Below, in pieces: positions 29,838 through 40,218 of a stretch of DNA of 64,000 nt. The stretch's first letter is position 1; each line of letters opens with the position of its first letter. The notes beneath the pieces are model-generated. The model was not told where the DNA came from, searched no databases, and saw only the letters and a list, made by a program, of their open reading frames with translations. The position numbers were made by a program, and so were the translations under genes. This stretch comes from Oscillospiraceae bacterium (lineage in GTDB: Bacteria > Bacillota > Clostridia > Oscillospirales > SIG627): assembly GCA_015065325.1 (NCBI GenBank), contig SVQO01000010.1, forward strand, positions 1-64,000, given 5' to 3'.

Positions 29838-31629
29838 CCAGCTTCAAAACTGCCATAAAAGCTTCCTGCGGAACCTCTACGGAGCCAAGAGAGCGCATCT
29901 TCTTCTTGCCTTCCTTCTGTTTTTCCAGAAGCTTCTTTTTTCGGGTGATATCACCGCCGTAGCACTTAGCAAGCACGTCCTTGCGCATTGCCTTTACCGT
30001 TTCGCGGGCAATCACTCTGCCGCCTACGGCAGCCTGGACAGGGATCTCAAACAGCTGGCGAGGAATATTCTCCTTCAGCTTCTCGGCAATTCTTCTTGCT
30101 CTGGGGTACGCCTTATCGCTGTGAACGATAAAGGACAGGGCGTCAACCACGTCACCGTTGAGCAGAATGTCAAGCTTAACAAGCTTTGAGGGAACGTATA
30201 CCGTATCACTGTAATCAAAGGAAGCATAGCCCTTGCTTCGGGATTTCAAAGCATCGAAAAAGTCGTAAACGATCTCGTTCAAGGGCAGGTTATAATGCAG
30301 CTCGGTCCTGGTGGGGGTAATATACTTCATATCCACGAATTCACCACGGCGGTCCTGGCAAAGATCCATAATTCCGCCGACGAACTCCACGGGGGTAATA
30401 ATACTGGCGCGAACTACCGGCTCATATGCAGTGGCAATGTTTTCCACCGCAGGGTAATTGGTAGGGTTATCAATGTAAATCGTCTCGCCGTCCGTCAGCT
30501 CCAGCTTATAGATTACACTGGGCGCAGTGGTGATCAGATCCAGATTAAACTCCCTCTCCAGACGCTCCTGGATCACTTCCATATGAAGCAGTCCCAGAAA
30601 ACCGCAACGGAAGCCGAAGCCCAGTGCCGCACTGGTTTCCGGCTCGAAGGAAAGCGCTGCGTCGTTCAGCCGAAGTTTTTCAAGCGCCTCGCGCAGATCG
30701 TTGTATCTTGCACCGTCCGCGGGATAAATACCGGAAAACACAACGGGGAGTGCCCTTTTAAAGCCTTCGAAGGGGGTATCCGTAGGATTGTCCGCAAGAG
30801 TAATGGTATCCCCTACGCGGGTGTCCTCCAGGGTCTTAATGGATGCGGTCAGGTATCCAACCTGTCCCGAAACTAAGGTCTTGCAAGGAGCAAAGCCAAA
30901 GGTTTTCATCGTACCGACTTCCGTCACGTCAAACTCTGCTCCCGTATTCATCATACGGATGCGGTCTCCTACGGAAAGAGAACCCTCGAACAGACGGAAA
31001 TAGACGATTATACCCTTATAGGCATCGTAAAAGGAGTCGAAGATCAACGCTTTGCACGGGCGGTCACGAACCGTCTTGGGTGCGGGGATATACTGAACGA
31101 TCCCCTCCAGAACGTCCTCGATATTCAATCCCGTCTTTGCAGAAACGCAGGGAGCGTTATCCGCAGGGATCCCGATGACGTCCTCGATCTCCGCTTTGAC
31201 TTTCTCGGGGTCTGCGGCGGGAAGATCGATCTTGTTGATCACCGGCAGAAGTTCCAAGTCGTGATCCACGGCAAGGTAGGCGTTGGCAAGGGTTTGCGCT
31301 TGAATTCCCTGAGTGGAATCCACCACCAGCAACGCCCCTTCACAGGCTCTGAGGGAGCGGGAAACCTCGTAGTTGAAGTCAACGTGACCGGGAGTATCGA
31401 TCAAATTGAACTCGTAGGTCTTCCCGTCCTTGGCAAGGTAATCCAGCGTGACGGCACGCGCCTTGATGGTAATGCCGCGCTCCTTTTCCAGCTCCATATC
31501 GTCCAGCACCTGCGCTTCCATTTCCCGCTTTTCAACGGAGCCGGTGTGCTCCAGGATGCGGTCGGCAAGGGTGCTTTTTCCGTGGTCGATATGTGCGATA
31601 ATACAAAAATTGCGAATATTTTTTTCCAT
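29830..31629 (-). CDS. lepA: Elongation factor 4 (start at [20 protein letters not shown])
   Basis: [48 protein letters not shown]. Confidence 0.98.
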   Translation of the reverse strand: MEKNIRNFCIIAHIDHGKSTLADRILEHTGSVEKREMEAQVLDDMELEKERGITIKARAVTLDYLAKDGKTYEFNLIDTPGHVDFNYEVSRSLRACEGALLVVDSTQGIQAQTLANAYLAVDHDLELLPVINKIDLPAADPEKVKAEIEDVIGIPADNAPCVSAKTGLNIEDVLEGIVQYIPAPKTVRDRPCKALIFDSFYDAYKGIIVYFRLFEGSLSVGDRIRMMNTGAEFDVTEVGTMKTFGFAPCKTLVSGQVGYLTASIKTLEDTRVGDTITLADNPTDTPFEGFKRALPVVFSGIYPADGARYNDLREALEKLRLNDAALSFEPETSAALGFGFRCGFLGLLHMEVIQERLEREFNLDLITTAPSVIYKLELTDGETIYIDNPTNYPAVENIATAYEPVVRASIITPVEFVGGIMDLCQDRRGEFVDMKYITPTRTELHYNLPLNEIVYDFFDALKSRSKGYASFDYSDTVYVPSKLVKLDILLNGDVVDALSFIVHSDKAYPRARRIAEKLKENIPRQLFEIPVQAAVGGRVIARETVKAMRKDVLAKCYGGDITRKKKLLEKQKEGKKKMRSLGSVEVPQEAFMAVLKLDE

Positions 31630-31630
31630 A

Positions 31631-32101
31631 TTAGTCCCGATCCGATAATTTAATTCCTCTGCGATTTTCGCGCTCCAGGTCACGCTTTAAAGCGCTTTCC
31701 CGCTTATCGTAAAGTTTTTTACCACGGCAAACGCCCACCTCCACCTTTACCCGTCCTTTTTTAAAATACAGGGACAAGGGGATTAGCGTGTAACCGTCGC
31801 GCTCGGAAAGCGCACGGAGCTTTAAAATTTCCTTTTTGTGCATCAAAAGACGCCTGGTACGCAAAGGGTCTCGATTAAAAATATTTCCCTTTTCATAAGG
31901 GCTGATATGAACTCCCTTGGCAAACAGCTCTCCGTCCGCGATGATCAGATAGGAGTCCTTTAAATTGACGGTTCCCTGGCGAATGGATTTCACCTCGGTA
32001 CCGAACAACTCAATTCCCGCTTCAAAGCGCTCCTCCACGAAATAATCGTGAAACGCCTTCCGATTGGAGGCGCAGGTTCGGAGTCCCTCATTCTTCTGCA
32101 T
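31631..32101 (-). CDS. smpB: SsrA-binding protein
   Basis: [39 protein letters not shown]. Confidence 0.97.
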   Translation of the reverse strand: MQKNEGLRTCASNRKAFHDYFVEERFEAGIELFGTEVKSIRQGTVNLKDSYLIIADGELFAKGVHISPYEKGNIFNRDPLRTRRLLMHKKEILKLRALSERDGYTLIPLSLYFKKGRVKVEVGVCRGKKLYDKRESALKRDLERENRRGIKLSDRD

Positions 32102-33401
32102 CAGACCCCTCCTTTAACAGTTCTTCCGCACGGTCGGCCGGCAGAGTGGAAACGTTTTTCAGTTTTCTCTGAATCTGTCTGGTACGCACACCGACCAGGG
32201 CATCCAGACCGCGATTTGCCTGATCGATCTTTGCCTGCGCATCCCGCAGAGCACCTTCGAACTTATCGAATTCCGTGCGAACTGCTCCCAAAACCTCCCA
32301 GACCTCACTGCTTCTCTTTTGAATGGCAAGGGTATGAAAGCCGGTTTGAAGCGAATTCAAAAGTGCCGCCATGGTCGTAGGGCCGGCAATATTGACCTTA
32401 TAGTTGCGTTGCAAAATTTCTACCATTCCCATTTTTACCACCTCGGCGTACAGTCCCTCCGTGGGGAGGAACATAACCGCAAAATCCGTGGTAGAGGGAG
32501 GAGAAACGTATTTGTTGTGAATATCCTTAGCAAACGCCTTGATTCGGTTTTCCAGCACGGTACGCTGAACGCGAACCAACTCGGGATCGGCGGCGTCGTA
32601 GGCATCCCGGAGCTGTACGTAGGCGTCTGCGGGGAACTTGGAGTCAATAGGGAGATACACTACCCCGTCTCCGTCTCCCGGCAAGCGAATGGCAAATTCC
32701 ACGCGGTTTGCAGATCCGGGAACGGTTGCTACGTTGGTTTCGTACTGCTCGGGAGACAAGATCTCCTCCAGAATGGAGGCAAGCTGGATTTCTCCCAAAA
32801 TACCGCGGGTCTTTACGTTGGACAAAACCTTTTTCAGATCGCCCACACCGCTGGCAAGGGTCTGCATTTCGCCAAGACCTTGATAGACCTGCTGAAGTCT
32901 TTCACTGACCTCCTTAAAGGAACGGCTGATGCGCTCCTCCAAGGTGGCTTGCAGTTTTTCATCAACGCTTTGGCGGATCTCGGCGAGACTTTTCTCATTG
33001 CCCGAGCGAAGCTCGGAAAGTTTGGCATCCACCGTATCCCGCAGGGTTTGGGAGTTTTTCTCTTGAAACGCGTTCATTTGCGCCATTCGTTCATCCACAC
33101 CCTTGAGAGCGGAATTCAAATGCTCGCTGAGCTCTGCCAGGCGCTTGTCCTGACGGGCAAACACTTCGCTTTGAGACTGGTGCTGTGCTCGGGAAAAAGT
33201 CTCCAGAGCGCGGGCATTTTCTTCATTGATCTCACGACGGGCGTTGCCAAGGCTTCGCTCCAGTCTTTCCCCTACCCGTTCCAGATCCTCCCGATCCGCA
33301 GCGTTTTTTTCATCGCCTGAGCGGAGGGAGAGCAGGGTAAATAAGGAGAGCAGAGCCGATACCGAGGACAGTATCAAGACGATTATAATCGGGGTATCCA
33401 A
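32088..33401 (-). CDS. rmuC: DNA recombination protein RmuC homologue
   Basis: N-terminal TM plus coiled coil; [38 protein letters not shown]. Confidence 0.93.
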   Translation of the reverse strand: MDTPIIIVLILSSVSALLSLFTLLSLRSGDEKNAADREDLERVGERLERSLGNARREINEENARALETFSRAQHQSQSEVFARQDKRLAELSEHLNSALKGVDERMAQMNAFQEKNSQTLRDTVDAKLSELRSGNEKSLAEIRQSVDEKLQATLEERISRSFKEVSERLQQVYQGLGEMQTLASGVGDLKKVLSNVKTRGILGEIQLASILEEILSPEQYETNVATVPGSANRVEFAIRLPGDGDGVVYLPIDSKFPADAYVQLRDAYDAADPELVRVQRTVLENRIKAFAKDIHNKYVSPPSTTDFAVMFLPTEGLYAEVVKMGMVEILQRNYKVNIAGPTTMAALLNSLQTGFHTLAIQKRSSEVWEVLGAVRTEFDKFEGALRDAQAKIDQANRGLDALVGVRTRQIQRKLKNVSTLPADRAEELLKEGSDAEE

Positions 33402-33415
33402 TCAAAAATCCTTTC

Positions 33416-34987
33416 TCAGTCGATGGAGGTTCCATTCTGTATCGCTGCTTTCAGTTTGGCGGCATTCGCATTATGCTCTGCCTCCGTTTTGGCAAATACC
33501 ATAGAGCCGTCCGTATCGGAAACAAAGTACAAATACTGATTCTGCTCGGGATAAAGCGCCGCCTGGATCGCATCCCAACCGGGATTGGCAATGGCAGAAG
33601 GCGGAAGTCCCTGATGCCGACGGGTATTATAGCTGCTGTCAACGTTCAGGTCCGCATCGGTCAGTTCCGCCTTATGCTCGGGCAAGGCGTAAAGCACGGT
33701 AGCATCCGAGTCAAGACGCATCTTCTTATTCAGGCGATTATAGAATACGCCTGCAATCGGGTAAAAGTCTGTACTGAATTTACCCTCCTTCTGTATGATG
33801 GAAGCGATGGTGACCACTTGATCCACGTTCATTCCCAGCTCGTCCAACCTGGCGTAATAGTCCTTTTCAAAGCGGGAATCAAAGGCGGAAAGCATTTTAT
33901 CAATGATAGCAATCTCACCGGAATCCGCATAGAAATCGTAGGTGTCGGGGAACAGATATCCTTCCAGACGGTATTTTCTGTCGGGAGAAAGCTGTATCGA
34001 TTTCAGCTTTTCCATAAACGTATAGTTCTTATAGTCGTATTCGTTGATGGCCTTTACAAAGCCTTCGCGTGTTCCCATTCCGTGGGATACGAACAGATCG
34101 ATGATCTGATCCACCGTGTAGCCCTCGGGAATCGTAAGCGTGACGATACCGCGTGCCTTTCTGACCTTGATCAGATTGACGATCTGATCGAAGTTCATGG
34201 TACTGCGCAGCTCATAGGCGCCGGGCTTGAAGGCGAGGGGCGGATCGGCTTTGCGGTTCTTGAAATTCACGTAGAAGCGGAACACTCCGGGATATTTGAT
34301 GATCTTCGCCTCTTTCAAAAGGGTGGAAACCTCGGAAACGGTTGCGTTCTCGGGAATGGTTACGGTAGCAACCACCTCATCCTTGGCAAGGGCAAAAATA
34401 TCGTTTGCCCAGCGAATGCCGCAGATGGAAAGCACGGCGGAAATCCCCACTACCACACCGATGTAGATCAAGGCGATGATCAGCGTGGAAGCAAGAGGCG
34501 TACGCTCACCCTTTTCCTCGGAGCTCTTTTTCTTTTTCCCATCCCCCTTTGCCGCCTTTTTGGACACACCGAATTTGCCGACGGATGGCTTTTTCCCCAC
34601 AGGGGACGCTGCGGGAGGAACAGGAGCACCGGCTCGGGTCTGTGCTGCCGCAGAAACACGGGAAGCCGTAGCTGCGGCGGCGCCGATCTTTCTGGTTTCA
34701 GACGCTCTCTGTCCGCCGCTTTCCTTGGAAAAAGTGGGTCTGACCGCCGACCTTTCGACGACGGGACGCTTGGGTGCGGCGGGCTTTACCTGTGCTTTTT
34801 CCGCGGAGGGACGAGACGGCGTGATCCGCTTAACAGCCGCAGGCTCGTTGACGGGGCGCTTCGGCGCAGGAGCGGTCTTTTTTTCCGCGGGTGCAGAGGA
34901 AGGTGTACTCTTTTTCGAAGGAGTCACCAAAATATCGATGGTATTTTCTTTTTGCTGCTGATTGCTCTGATCGTTTGTTTCTTTCAT
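33416..34987 (-). CDS. mltG: Endolytic transglycosylase MltG with long basic N-terminal extension
   Basis: LTIPEGYTVDQI, LEGYLFPDTYDF, ASIIQKEGK, SSYNTRRHQGLPPSAIANPG. Confidence 0.93.
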   Translation of the reverse strand: MKETNDQSNQQQKENTIDILVTPSKKSTPSSAPAEKKTAPAPKRPVNEPAAVKRITPSRPSAEKAQVKPAAPKRPVVERSAVRPTFSKESGGQRASETRKIGAAAATASRVSAAAQTRAGAPVPPAASPVGKKPSVGKFGVSKKAAKGDGKKKKSSEEKGERTPLASTLIIALIYIGVVVGISAVLSICGIRWANDIFALAKDEVVATVTIPENATVSEVSTLLKEAKIIKYPGVFRFYVNFKNRKADPPLAFKPGAYELRSTMNFDQIVNLIKVRKARGIVTLTIPEGYTVDQIIDLFVSHGMGTREGFVKAINEYDYKNYTFMEKLKSIQLSPDRKYRLEGYLFPDTYDFYADSGEIAIIDKMLSAFDSRFEKDYYARLDELGMNVDQVVTIASIIQKEGKFSTDFYPIAGVFYNRLNKKMRLDSDATVLYALPEHKAELTDADLNVDSSYNTRRHQGLPPSAIANPGWDAIQAALYPEQNQYLYFVSDTDGSMVFAKTEAEHNANAAKLKAAIQNGTSID

Positions 34988-35001
34988 TCATTAACCTCTT
35001 T

Positions 35002-35967
35002 TCACAATACATCGGATACCAAACAGATAAAAAGAACGATGCAAATCAAAAACGTGGGGGATAAATAAATCTCTCGGAGTATGCGAAGGAAGCGTTTTCC
35101 GCGGGTTTCCTTTTTTTCTTCTCTTTGTGCCGCTCTGGCTTTTTCCAGTTCTTTTCGCAAAAGCTCCTTGCGGCTCTCCAGAACCTCCTGATAGGATTTG
35201 GAGCGATAAATGTTTTCCAAGCCTGAAAACATAAAAATAAACAGGATCATAAACAGAGCCAAAAGCAGATACGGCAGGATCAAGCTCTTGCCCGCCTGGC
35301 GCAGATACTCTACCACACCGGGACGAAGGTATTCGTAAGAAGCGTTGATCCCAACGTGGAGCAAAATCGCAGGAACGATGGAATCGCTTGCCAGAGTCAT
35401 CACACCGAGGATCACACCCATAAACAGATAGTACGCGAGATTTTCGGCCGAAAGATGAAACATAGCAAACATCAAAGCCGTAGTAAAAACAGACCAAGAA
35501 GCGCCGTAAGAGCGGTAGTTCTCCAAAAGGACACCGCGAAACGCCACCTCTTCCAAAAGTGCGGGCAGGATCATCGTGCCGAGAAAGTGCAAAAAGGAAT
35601 TTCTGCTTTTCGCGGTAAAGCAGACCGCGGCGGGAGTTTCCAAAAACGCCTCGGAATCAAACAGAAACAAGCCCGCATAACGAAATAGCATGCTTCCCAC
35701 GAAAAAGATCAGCGCCATGTTGATCAAAAACGGAACGCGCTTGACGGGAACGGAGCGGAATTTCAAACCCGAAACCACGTCAAACTCCGTGACTCTGCAA
35801 TAAAAAGCAAGGGGCAGCAGGAAAACGATCAAACGAATAATGGTGGAGGAAAGAAAGGCATCCACCGAAACGCCCTCGATAATCCGTCCCACCACCGTGG
35901 CAATTTCCGTAAGGATCAGGATCACACCGAACAGGATCGGCGCGTAGGTAGTCGGTTTCAGTTTCAA
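35002..35967 (-). CDS. CPBP family intramembrane glutamic endopeptidase
   Basis: EEVAFRGVLLENYRSYG motif within a multi-TM protein. Confidence 0.85.
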   Translation of the reverse strand: MKLKPTTYAPILFGVILILTEIATVVGRIIEGVSVDAFLSSTIIRLIVFLLPLAFYCRVTEFDVVSGLKFRSVPVKRVPFLINMALIFFVGSMLFRYAGLFLFDSEAFLETPAAVCFTAKSRNSFLHFLGTMILPALLEEVAFRGVLLENYRSYGASWSVFTTALMFAMFHLSAENLAYYLFMGVILGVMTLASDSIVPAILLHVGINASYEYLRPGVVEYLRQAGKSLILPYLLLALFMILFIFMFSGLENIYRSKSYQEVLESRKELLRKELEKARAAQREEKKETRGKRFLRILREIYLSPTFLICIVLFICLVSDVL

Positions 35968-36515
35968 CCCTCTGCCTCCTCAAAGCACATCGCCTTGGCA
36001 AGCTGTGCAGAAACTTGCTCTCCCTTCAAAAAGGCAAGGAGACGAAAGGCAAAATCGGCAGCGGTTCCCGCGCCGCGGGAGGTCAAAATTCTGCCCGAGA
36101 GAACACTTTTTTCCACAGAAGTCTCTTTGCAAAAAAGTCCGTCCTCCATCCCGGGATAACAGGTTGCGCGAGCCTCGCGCAAAAGCCCCATTTCACCGAA
36201 CACCGTAGGGGCTGCGCAAATTGCCGCGAGCATTCCGCCCTCGGCGTGATGCTTGCGGATCCGCTCTGCCAGCTTTTTACATTCCTTCAGGTGGACTGTT
36301 CCGGGCATACCGCCGGGAAGCAGGATCACATCCTCGCCGTCGGAAAGCTCCGACAAAGTGGTATCCGCCGTAAAAGGGATTCCGTGGGCACCGCATACCA
36401 CGCGGCAATCGGTAATACTGCAGGTGCGAACCTCAACACCGCCGCGACGAAGAATATCAATGGGAGTTACCGCTTCGATCTCCTCGAAGCCCTCCGCCAA
36501 AAATACCGTAACCAT
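35964..36515 (-). CDS. DJ-1/PfpI family protein
   Basis: VFLAEGFEEIEAVTPIDILRRGGVEV, LLPGGMPGTVHL, AAICAAPTVFG nucleophile elbow. Confidence 0.9.
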   Translation of the reverse strand: MVTVFLAEGFEEIEAVTPIDILRRGGVEVRTCSITDCRVVCGAHGIPFTADTTLSELSDGEDVILLPGGMPGTVHLKECKKLAERIRKHHAEGGMLAAICAAPTVFGEMGLLREARATCYPGMEDGLFCKETSVEKSVLSGRILTSRGAGTAADFAFRLLAFLKGEQVSAQLAKAMCFEEAEG

Positions 36516-36524
36516 AATTACTCC

Positions 36525-37178
36525 TTAAAAGATCTTTTCGCAAACCAAGCTATACACACGCTCGGCAATTTCCTCGCGGGACATAAGATCGCCCGTTTCG
36601 TTTACGCAAGAAAGACTTTCCCAGCCCCAAGACAAGGCACATTTTTCAGCGGCAAGTGCCGCTTTTTTCAGATGCTCACGGTTTTCGTGAATATCCTTTT
36701 TCTCACCGCGATGATCGATCAACTCCAAGCTTTTTTCCACGGGGACCTTCAAAAGCAGAGTCAGATCCGGTACGGGAAGTCCCAGTTTTACAAATTCAAA
36801 ATCGTACAGCCACTCCAAAAAAGCGTCGTGCTCCGCTTCGTCCAGCTTGGTCAGCTGATGAATGGCATTTGCGGTGGTATAGCGGTTGGCAATGATGATC
36901 GCGCCGTTGTCGTAAGCTTCCTTCCAGTTCAGACGAAAAGAGGCAAAGCGATCCACTGCAAAAAAGGTAGATGCCGCATAAGAGCCGACTGCCTCGGGAT
37001 CGGACCCGAATTCACCGCCCAAATACATTTTCACAGGCGCGCAGGCGGGGCTTTCATAGTCGGGGAAGGATACGAGGCAAACCTGTTTTCCCTCTTTCCG
37101 AAGTCTGTCGTAAAGGAGCTTTGACTGAGTATTTTTCCCGCTACCGTCAAGTCCGTCAATTACAATCAATGTTCCCAT
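36525..37178 (-). CDS. tmk: Thymidylate kinase-like nucleotide kinase (start at MGTLIVIDG)
   Basis: LIVIDGLDGSGKNTQSKLLYDRL P-loop; DRFASFRLNWKEAYDNGAIIIANRYTTAN. Confidence 0.88.
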   Translation of the reverse strand: MGTLIVIDGLDGSGKNTQSKLLYDRLRKEGKQVCLVSFPDYESPACAPVKMYLGGEFGSDPEAVGSYAASTFFAVDRFASFRLNWKEAYDNGAIIIANRYTTANAIHQLTKLDEAEHDAFLEWLYDFEFVKLGLPVPDLTLLLKVPVEKSLELIDHRGEKKDIHENREHLKKAALAAEKCALSWGWESLSCVNETGDLMSREEIAERVYSLVCEKIF

Positions 37179-37217
37179 CTTTTCCACCTTTCGCATATAC
37201 GCATACCAATTTATAGT

Positions 37218-37246
37218 ATTATATCACACAAAAAATAAAATCACAA
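37218..37246 (-). promoter_or_regulatory. Putative promoter of the tmk operon
   Basis: On minus strand TTGTGA-N17-TATAAT. Confidence 0.6.
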
Positions 37247-37287
37247 GTAAAAATAGCACACTTTCTCAAAAATCAAATAAGATTTTC

Positions 37288-37316
37288 TTGAATTTTTCTC
37301 TTTTCGGAGTTATACT
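37288..37316 (+). promoter_or_regulatory. Putative promoter of the flavodoxin-family gene
   Basis: TTGAAT-N17-TATACT. Confidence 0.55.
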
Positions 37317-37345
37317 GAACAAAAATCGTCATACAATCAAACGAG

Positions 37346-37975
37346 GTGAACAATATGAAAGTAATTCTCATCAACGGATCTCCCCACGAAAACGGCTGTA
37401 CCGCCAGAGCTTTGAAGGAGATTTCCGATACGTTGGAGCGCGAAGGGATCGAAAGCCAAATTCTTTGGCTTGGGACCGACGCCATCAGCGGTTGCCGCGG
37501 TTGCGGTGCCTGTGCAAAGCTGGGAAAATGCGTGATAAACGATAAGGTCAACGAATATGCCCCCTTGATCTGCGAGGCAGACGGCCTGGTCTTCGGCTCT
37601 CCCGTGCATTACGCGGCTCCCTCCGGCGCCATTTGCGCCTTTATGGACAGACTCTTTTATTCCTCCTCAAAAAAGCTGGCAGGAAAACCGGCCTGCGCCG
37701 TATTTTCCTGCAGAAGAGGCGGCGCCAGCGCCTCCTTCGACGTTTTGAACAAGTATTTTACCATTTCCTCTATGCCCATCGTTTCCGGTCAGTACTGGAA
37801 TATGGTACACGGTCAGACACCCGAGCAGGTAGAGCAAGACGGAGAAGGCTTGCAAATTATGCGCAGTCTCGGAAAGAACATGGCTTGGCTTTTAAAATGC
37901 ATTGAGGCCGGACGGAAAAACGGGATCGACTTTCCCGAAAAAGAGACTCCCATCCGCACCAATTTCATACGGTAA
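37346..37975 (+). CDS. Flavodoxin family protein / NADPH-dependent FMN reductase
   Basis: VILINGSPHENGCTARALKEI, GCRGCGACAKLGKC, GSPVHYAAPSGAICAFMDR. Confidence 0.92.
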   Translation: MNNMKVILINGSPHENGCTARALKEISDTLEREGIESQILWLGTDAISGCRGCGACAKLGKCVINDKVNEYAPLICEADGLVFGSPVHYAAPSGAICAFMDRLFYSSSKKLAGKPACAVFSCRRGGASASFDVLNKYFTISSMPIVSGQYWNMVHGQTPEQVEQDGEGLQIMRSLGKNMAWLLKCIEAGRKNGIDFPEKETPIRTNFIR

Positions 37976-38069
37976 CGAAAAGGCGCAGACAAATCGTCTG
38001 CGCTTTTGCATACCCTCGCGCGATTTCGGATACACTAGAAAAAGATAAAATGCACGGGGGGATCACACA

Positions 38070-39125
38070 GTGGAGAAAAAAAGCGGTGCGGTAAAATTTT
38101 TGATTCTGTTTGCTTGCGGAGCGGTAGCGTATTTTTTGATTCAAAAGACCTTTTTTCTCCTGCTCCCCATTTCCCTTGCCTACTTGTTTTCGGAAGTGAT
38201 CCGAAACAGCTTTTCAAGACTTCGCCCGCTGGCTCCGACCGTCAAACGCATTTTGACCGTTTTATTGCTTCTGATCTTCTTCGGACTTCTTTCTTTGTTT
38301 GCGGTTTTGCTGGCAGAACGGCTGTTACACTATACGACCCTGGTTACCGAGCTGCTCTCCGAGAATGCAGAAAACATCGTTTCCTTTTGCAAGGAGCAGC
38401 TTCGTCGCTTGGAAAGTGCTTTGTCTCCTCTTTTGGGGCAAGATCCCGAAAACGGATTCACGCGCTATTTGCCCGGCCTTTTTCAAAATCTGCTGGAAAA
38501 GGTTCTCGATCTGATTCCCGGTTGGATCGGAGGGATCCTGGGTTTTCTTCCTCGTTTCTTTATTTCTCTGATTATTTTTATTATCAGTTGCTACTATTTT
38601 TCCTGCGATTGGGAGCGCATCCGTCTGTTTTCCGACAAGAAGATCCCGTCGCAGCTTCACCGCAAACTTTCCCTCTTAAAAAAGCACTTTTTCTTATCCT
38701 TGAAGCAATTCAGCAAGGCGTATCTGATTTTGTTTCTTCTGAATTTTGCCATACTTTATCTGGGAATGGTACTGCTGAAAAGCAGCAATGCCTTTGGCAC
38801 CGCATTTCTTATCGCCTTCGTCGATCTGCTCCCCATTTTGGGGTGCGGTACGGTTCTGATCCCCTGGGCAATCTTCTCGTTTCTTTTGGGAAATATCGGT
38901 GCAGGTGTCGGGCTTATCGTTCTCTATCTCGTAACCCTGTTTGCCCATCAAATGGCTGAGCCGAAGATCGTCGGAACCTCCATCGGATTGCACCCGATCC
39001 TATCCTTGGTTTTGGTGCTTCTTGGACTGAAGACCTTTGGAATATGGGGGATGATCCTTTTGCCCCTTGGCTTTACCGCCTATCAAAAAACGCAAGAAGA
39101 ATTGGAAAAACCTCACGGCAATTAA
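38070..39125 (+). CDS. AI-2E family transporter-like / sporulation integral membrane protein YtvI-like
   Basis: Multi-TM; VDLLPILGCGTVLIPWAIFSFLLGN; AEPKIVGTSIGLHPILSLVLVLLGLKTFG. Confidence 0.88.
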   Translation: MEKKSGAVKFLILFACGAVAYFLIQKTFFLLLPISLAYLFSEVIRNSFSRLRPLAPTVKRILTVLLLLIFFGLLSLFAVLLAERLLHYTTLVTELLSENAENIVSFCKEQLRRLESALSPLLGQDPENGFTRYLPGLFQNLLEKVLDLIPGWIGGILGFLPRFFISLIIFIISCYYFSCDWERIRLFSDKKIPSQLHRKLSLLKKHFFLSLKQFSKAYLILFLLNFAILYLGMVLLKSSNAFGTAFLIAFVDLLPILGCGTVLIPWAIFSFLLGNIGAGVGLIVLYLVTLFAHQMAEPKIVGTSIGLHPILSLVLVLLGLKTFGIWGMILLPLGFTAYQKTQEELEKPHGN

Positions 39126-39136
39126 ATCGCCGTGAG
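39112..39136 (+). terminator. Intrinsic terminator overlapping the stop of the YtvI-like gene
   Basis: CTCACGGC-N9-GCCGTGAG followed by TTTTTTT. Confidence 0.8.
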
Positions 39137-39149
39137 TTTTTTTGCAACA

Positions 39150-39178
39150 AAAAAGGTCTCCCTTACGGAGACCTTTTT
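39150..39178 (-). terminator. Intrinsic terminator 3' of rpmB
   Basis: AAAAAGGTCTCC...GGAGACCTTTTT with minus-strand T-tract. Confidence 0.8.
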
Positions 39179-39187
39179 CAGCATTCA

Positions 39188-39388
39188 TTAAACTCTTTCA
39201 ACCTTGCCGCTTCTCAGGCAGTGAGCACATACGTAAATACGGGTATGGGTGCCGTTTACAACAGCTCTGACCTTCTTTACGTTGGGCTTCCAAGCATGGT
39301 TGGTTCTTCTGTGGGAATGGGATACTCTCTGACCGAAAGTTACGCCCTTTCCGCAAATTTCACACTTTGCCATAATATTTACCTCCAA
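39188..39388 (-). CDS. rpmB: 50S ribosomal protein L28
   Basis: MAKCEICGKGVTFGQRVSHSHRRTNHAWKPNVKKVR. Confidence 0.98.
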   Translation of the reverse strand: MEVNIMAKCEICGKGVTFGQRVSHSHRRTNHAWKPNVKKVRAVVNGTHTRIYVCAHCLRSGKVERV

Positions 39389-39411
39389 ATGCGCTTTATG
39401 CGCCTAACAAC

Positions 39412-39930
39412 TTAGTTTGCCGCAGTATCCGCGGTCTGATTCTGATCTCCGGTCTGTGCGCCGCCTTCGGTGGGCTGACCTTCGGTAGCGGTTCCGCCGG
39501 TGGCAGCGCCGTCGGCAGTAGTACCGTCGGCGGCCGTACCGTCAGCGGTCGTACCGTCAGTGCTTGCGTCGGAGTTTGCTCCGTCGGTGGACTCACCTTC
39601 AACCTCGGCTTCTCCTGCTTCCTCTCCGCCGTCAACAGCATTCTCGAGAGCATCGGGAATATCGGTCTGGCCGGAAACACTGTTGTTCTCCTCGTAAGAG
39701 CCCAGGACGTAAACCACGAGCACGAGAATTACAAAGATAATGGAAACGATGGTGGTCACCTTGGAAAGAACGCGGTCAATGGTCTTACCCTTGGTTTTGC
39801 CGAAGAAGGTCTCTGCGCCACCGGCAATAGTACCGGAAAGATGGCTGTCTTTTCCGCTCTGCATCAAAACCGCGACCACCAAAAAGATGGAAATCACGAT
39901 CATTACAGAGCAAAGAATTGTAATCAACAT
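39412..39930 (-). CDS. secG: Preprotein translocase subunit SecG with long repetitive acidic C-terminal tail
   Basis: Two TMs; VLMQSGKDSHLSGTIAGGAETFFGKTKGKTIDRVLSK is SecG-typical; tail from about residue 81. Confidence 0.92.
   Translation of the reverse strand: MLITILCSVMIVISIFLVVAVLMQSGKDSHLSGTIAGGAETFFGKTKGKTIDRVLSKVTTIVSIIFVILVLVVYVLGSYEENNSVSGQTDIPDALENAVDGGEEAGEAEVEGESTDGANSDASTDGTTADGTAADGTTADGAATGGTATEGQPTEGGAQTGDQNQTADTAAN
39475..39594 (-). repeat. Imperfect in-frame repeat encoding Thr/Ser-x-Asp-Gly units in the SecG tail
   Basis: Translates to TDGANSDASTDGTTADGTAADGTTADGAATGGTATEG. Confidence 0.75.
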
Positions 39931-39951
39931 GTTTCTACTCCTTAAACGGAA

Positions 39952-40191
39952 TTAGTCGCTGATGTAAGGAAGGATTGCGATCTGACGAGCACGCTTGATT
40001 GCAGTGGTGAGCTCTCTCTGATGCTTAGCGCAGGTACCGGTGATTCTTCTGGGAAGAATCTTGGAACGCTCGGAAACGAACTTGCGGAGCTTTGCAGCGT
40101 CCTTGTAGTCGATCTGAGTTACTTTTTCAGCGCAGAATGCGCAAACTTTTTTCTTTCTCTTGGGTCTGAATGCCTTTTGTTCTTTATCCAT
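39952..40191 (-). CDS. rpsR: 30S ribosomal protein S18
   Basis: [49 protein letters not shown]. Confidence 0.98.
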   Translation of the reverse strand: MDKEQKAFRPKRKKKVCAFCAEKVTQIDYKDAAKLRKFVSERSKILPRRITGTCAKHQRELTTAIKRARQIAILPYISD

Positions 40192-40218
40192 GATAAATTT
40201 CCTCCGTATTTCTAAAAA

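Noticed and set aside
33473-35068. 531-aa plus-strand ORF antisense to mltG
   Set aside because: Sense MltG is strongly supported; the antisense protein is Gly/Arg-rich low complexity.
39475-39594. CRISPR-like or minisatellite array
   Set aside because: The repeat is in frame inside secG, is imperfect, and has no spacers; it encodes a low-complexity protein tail.
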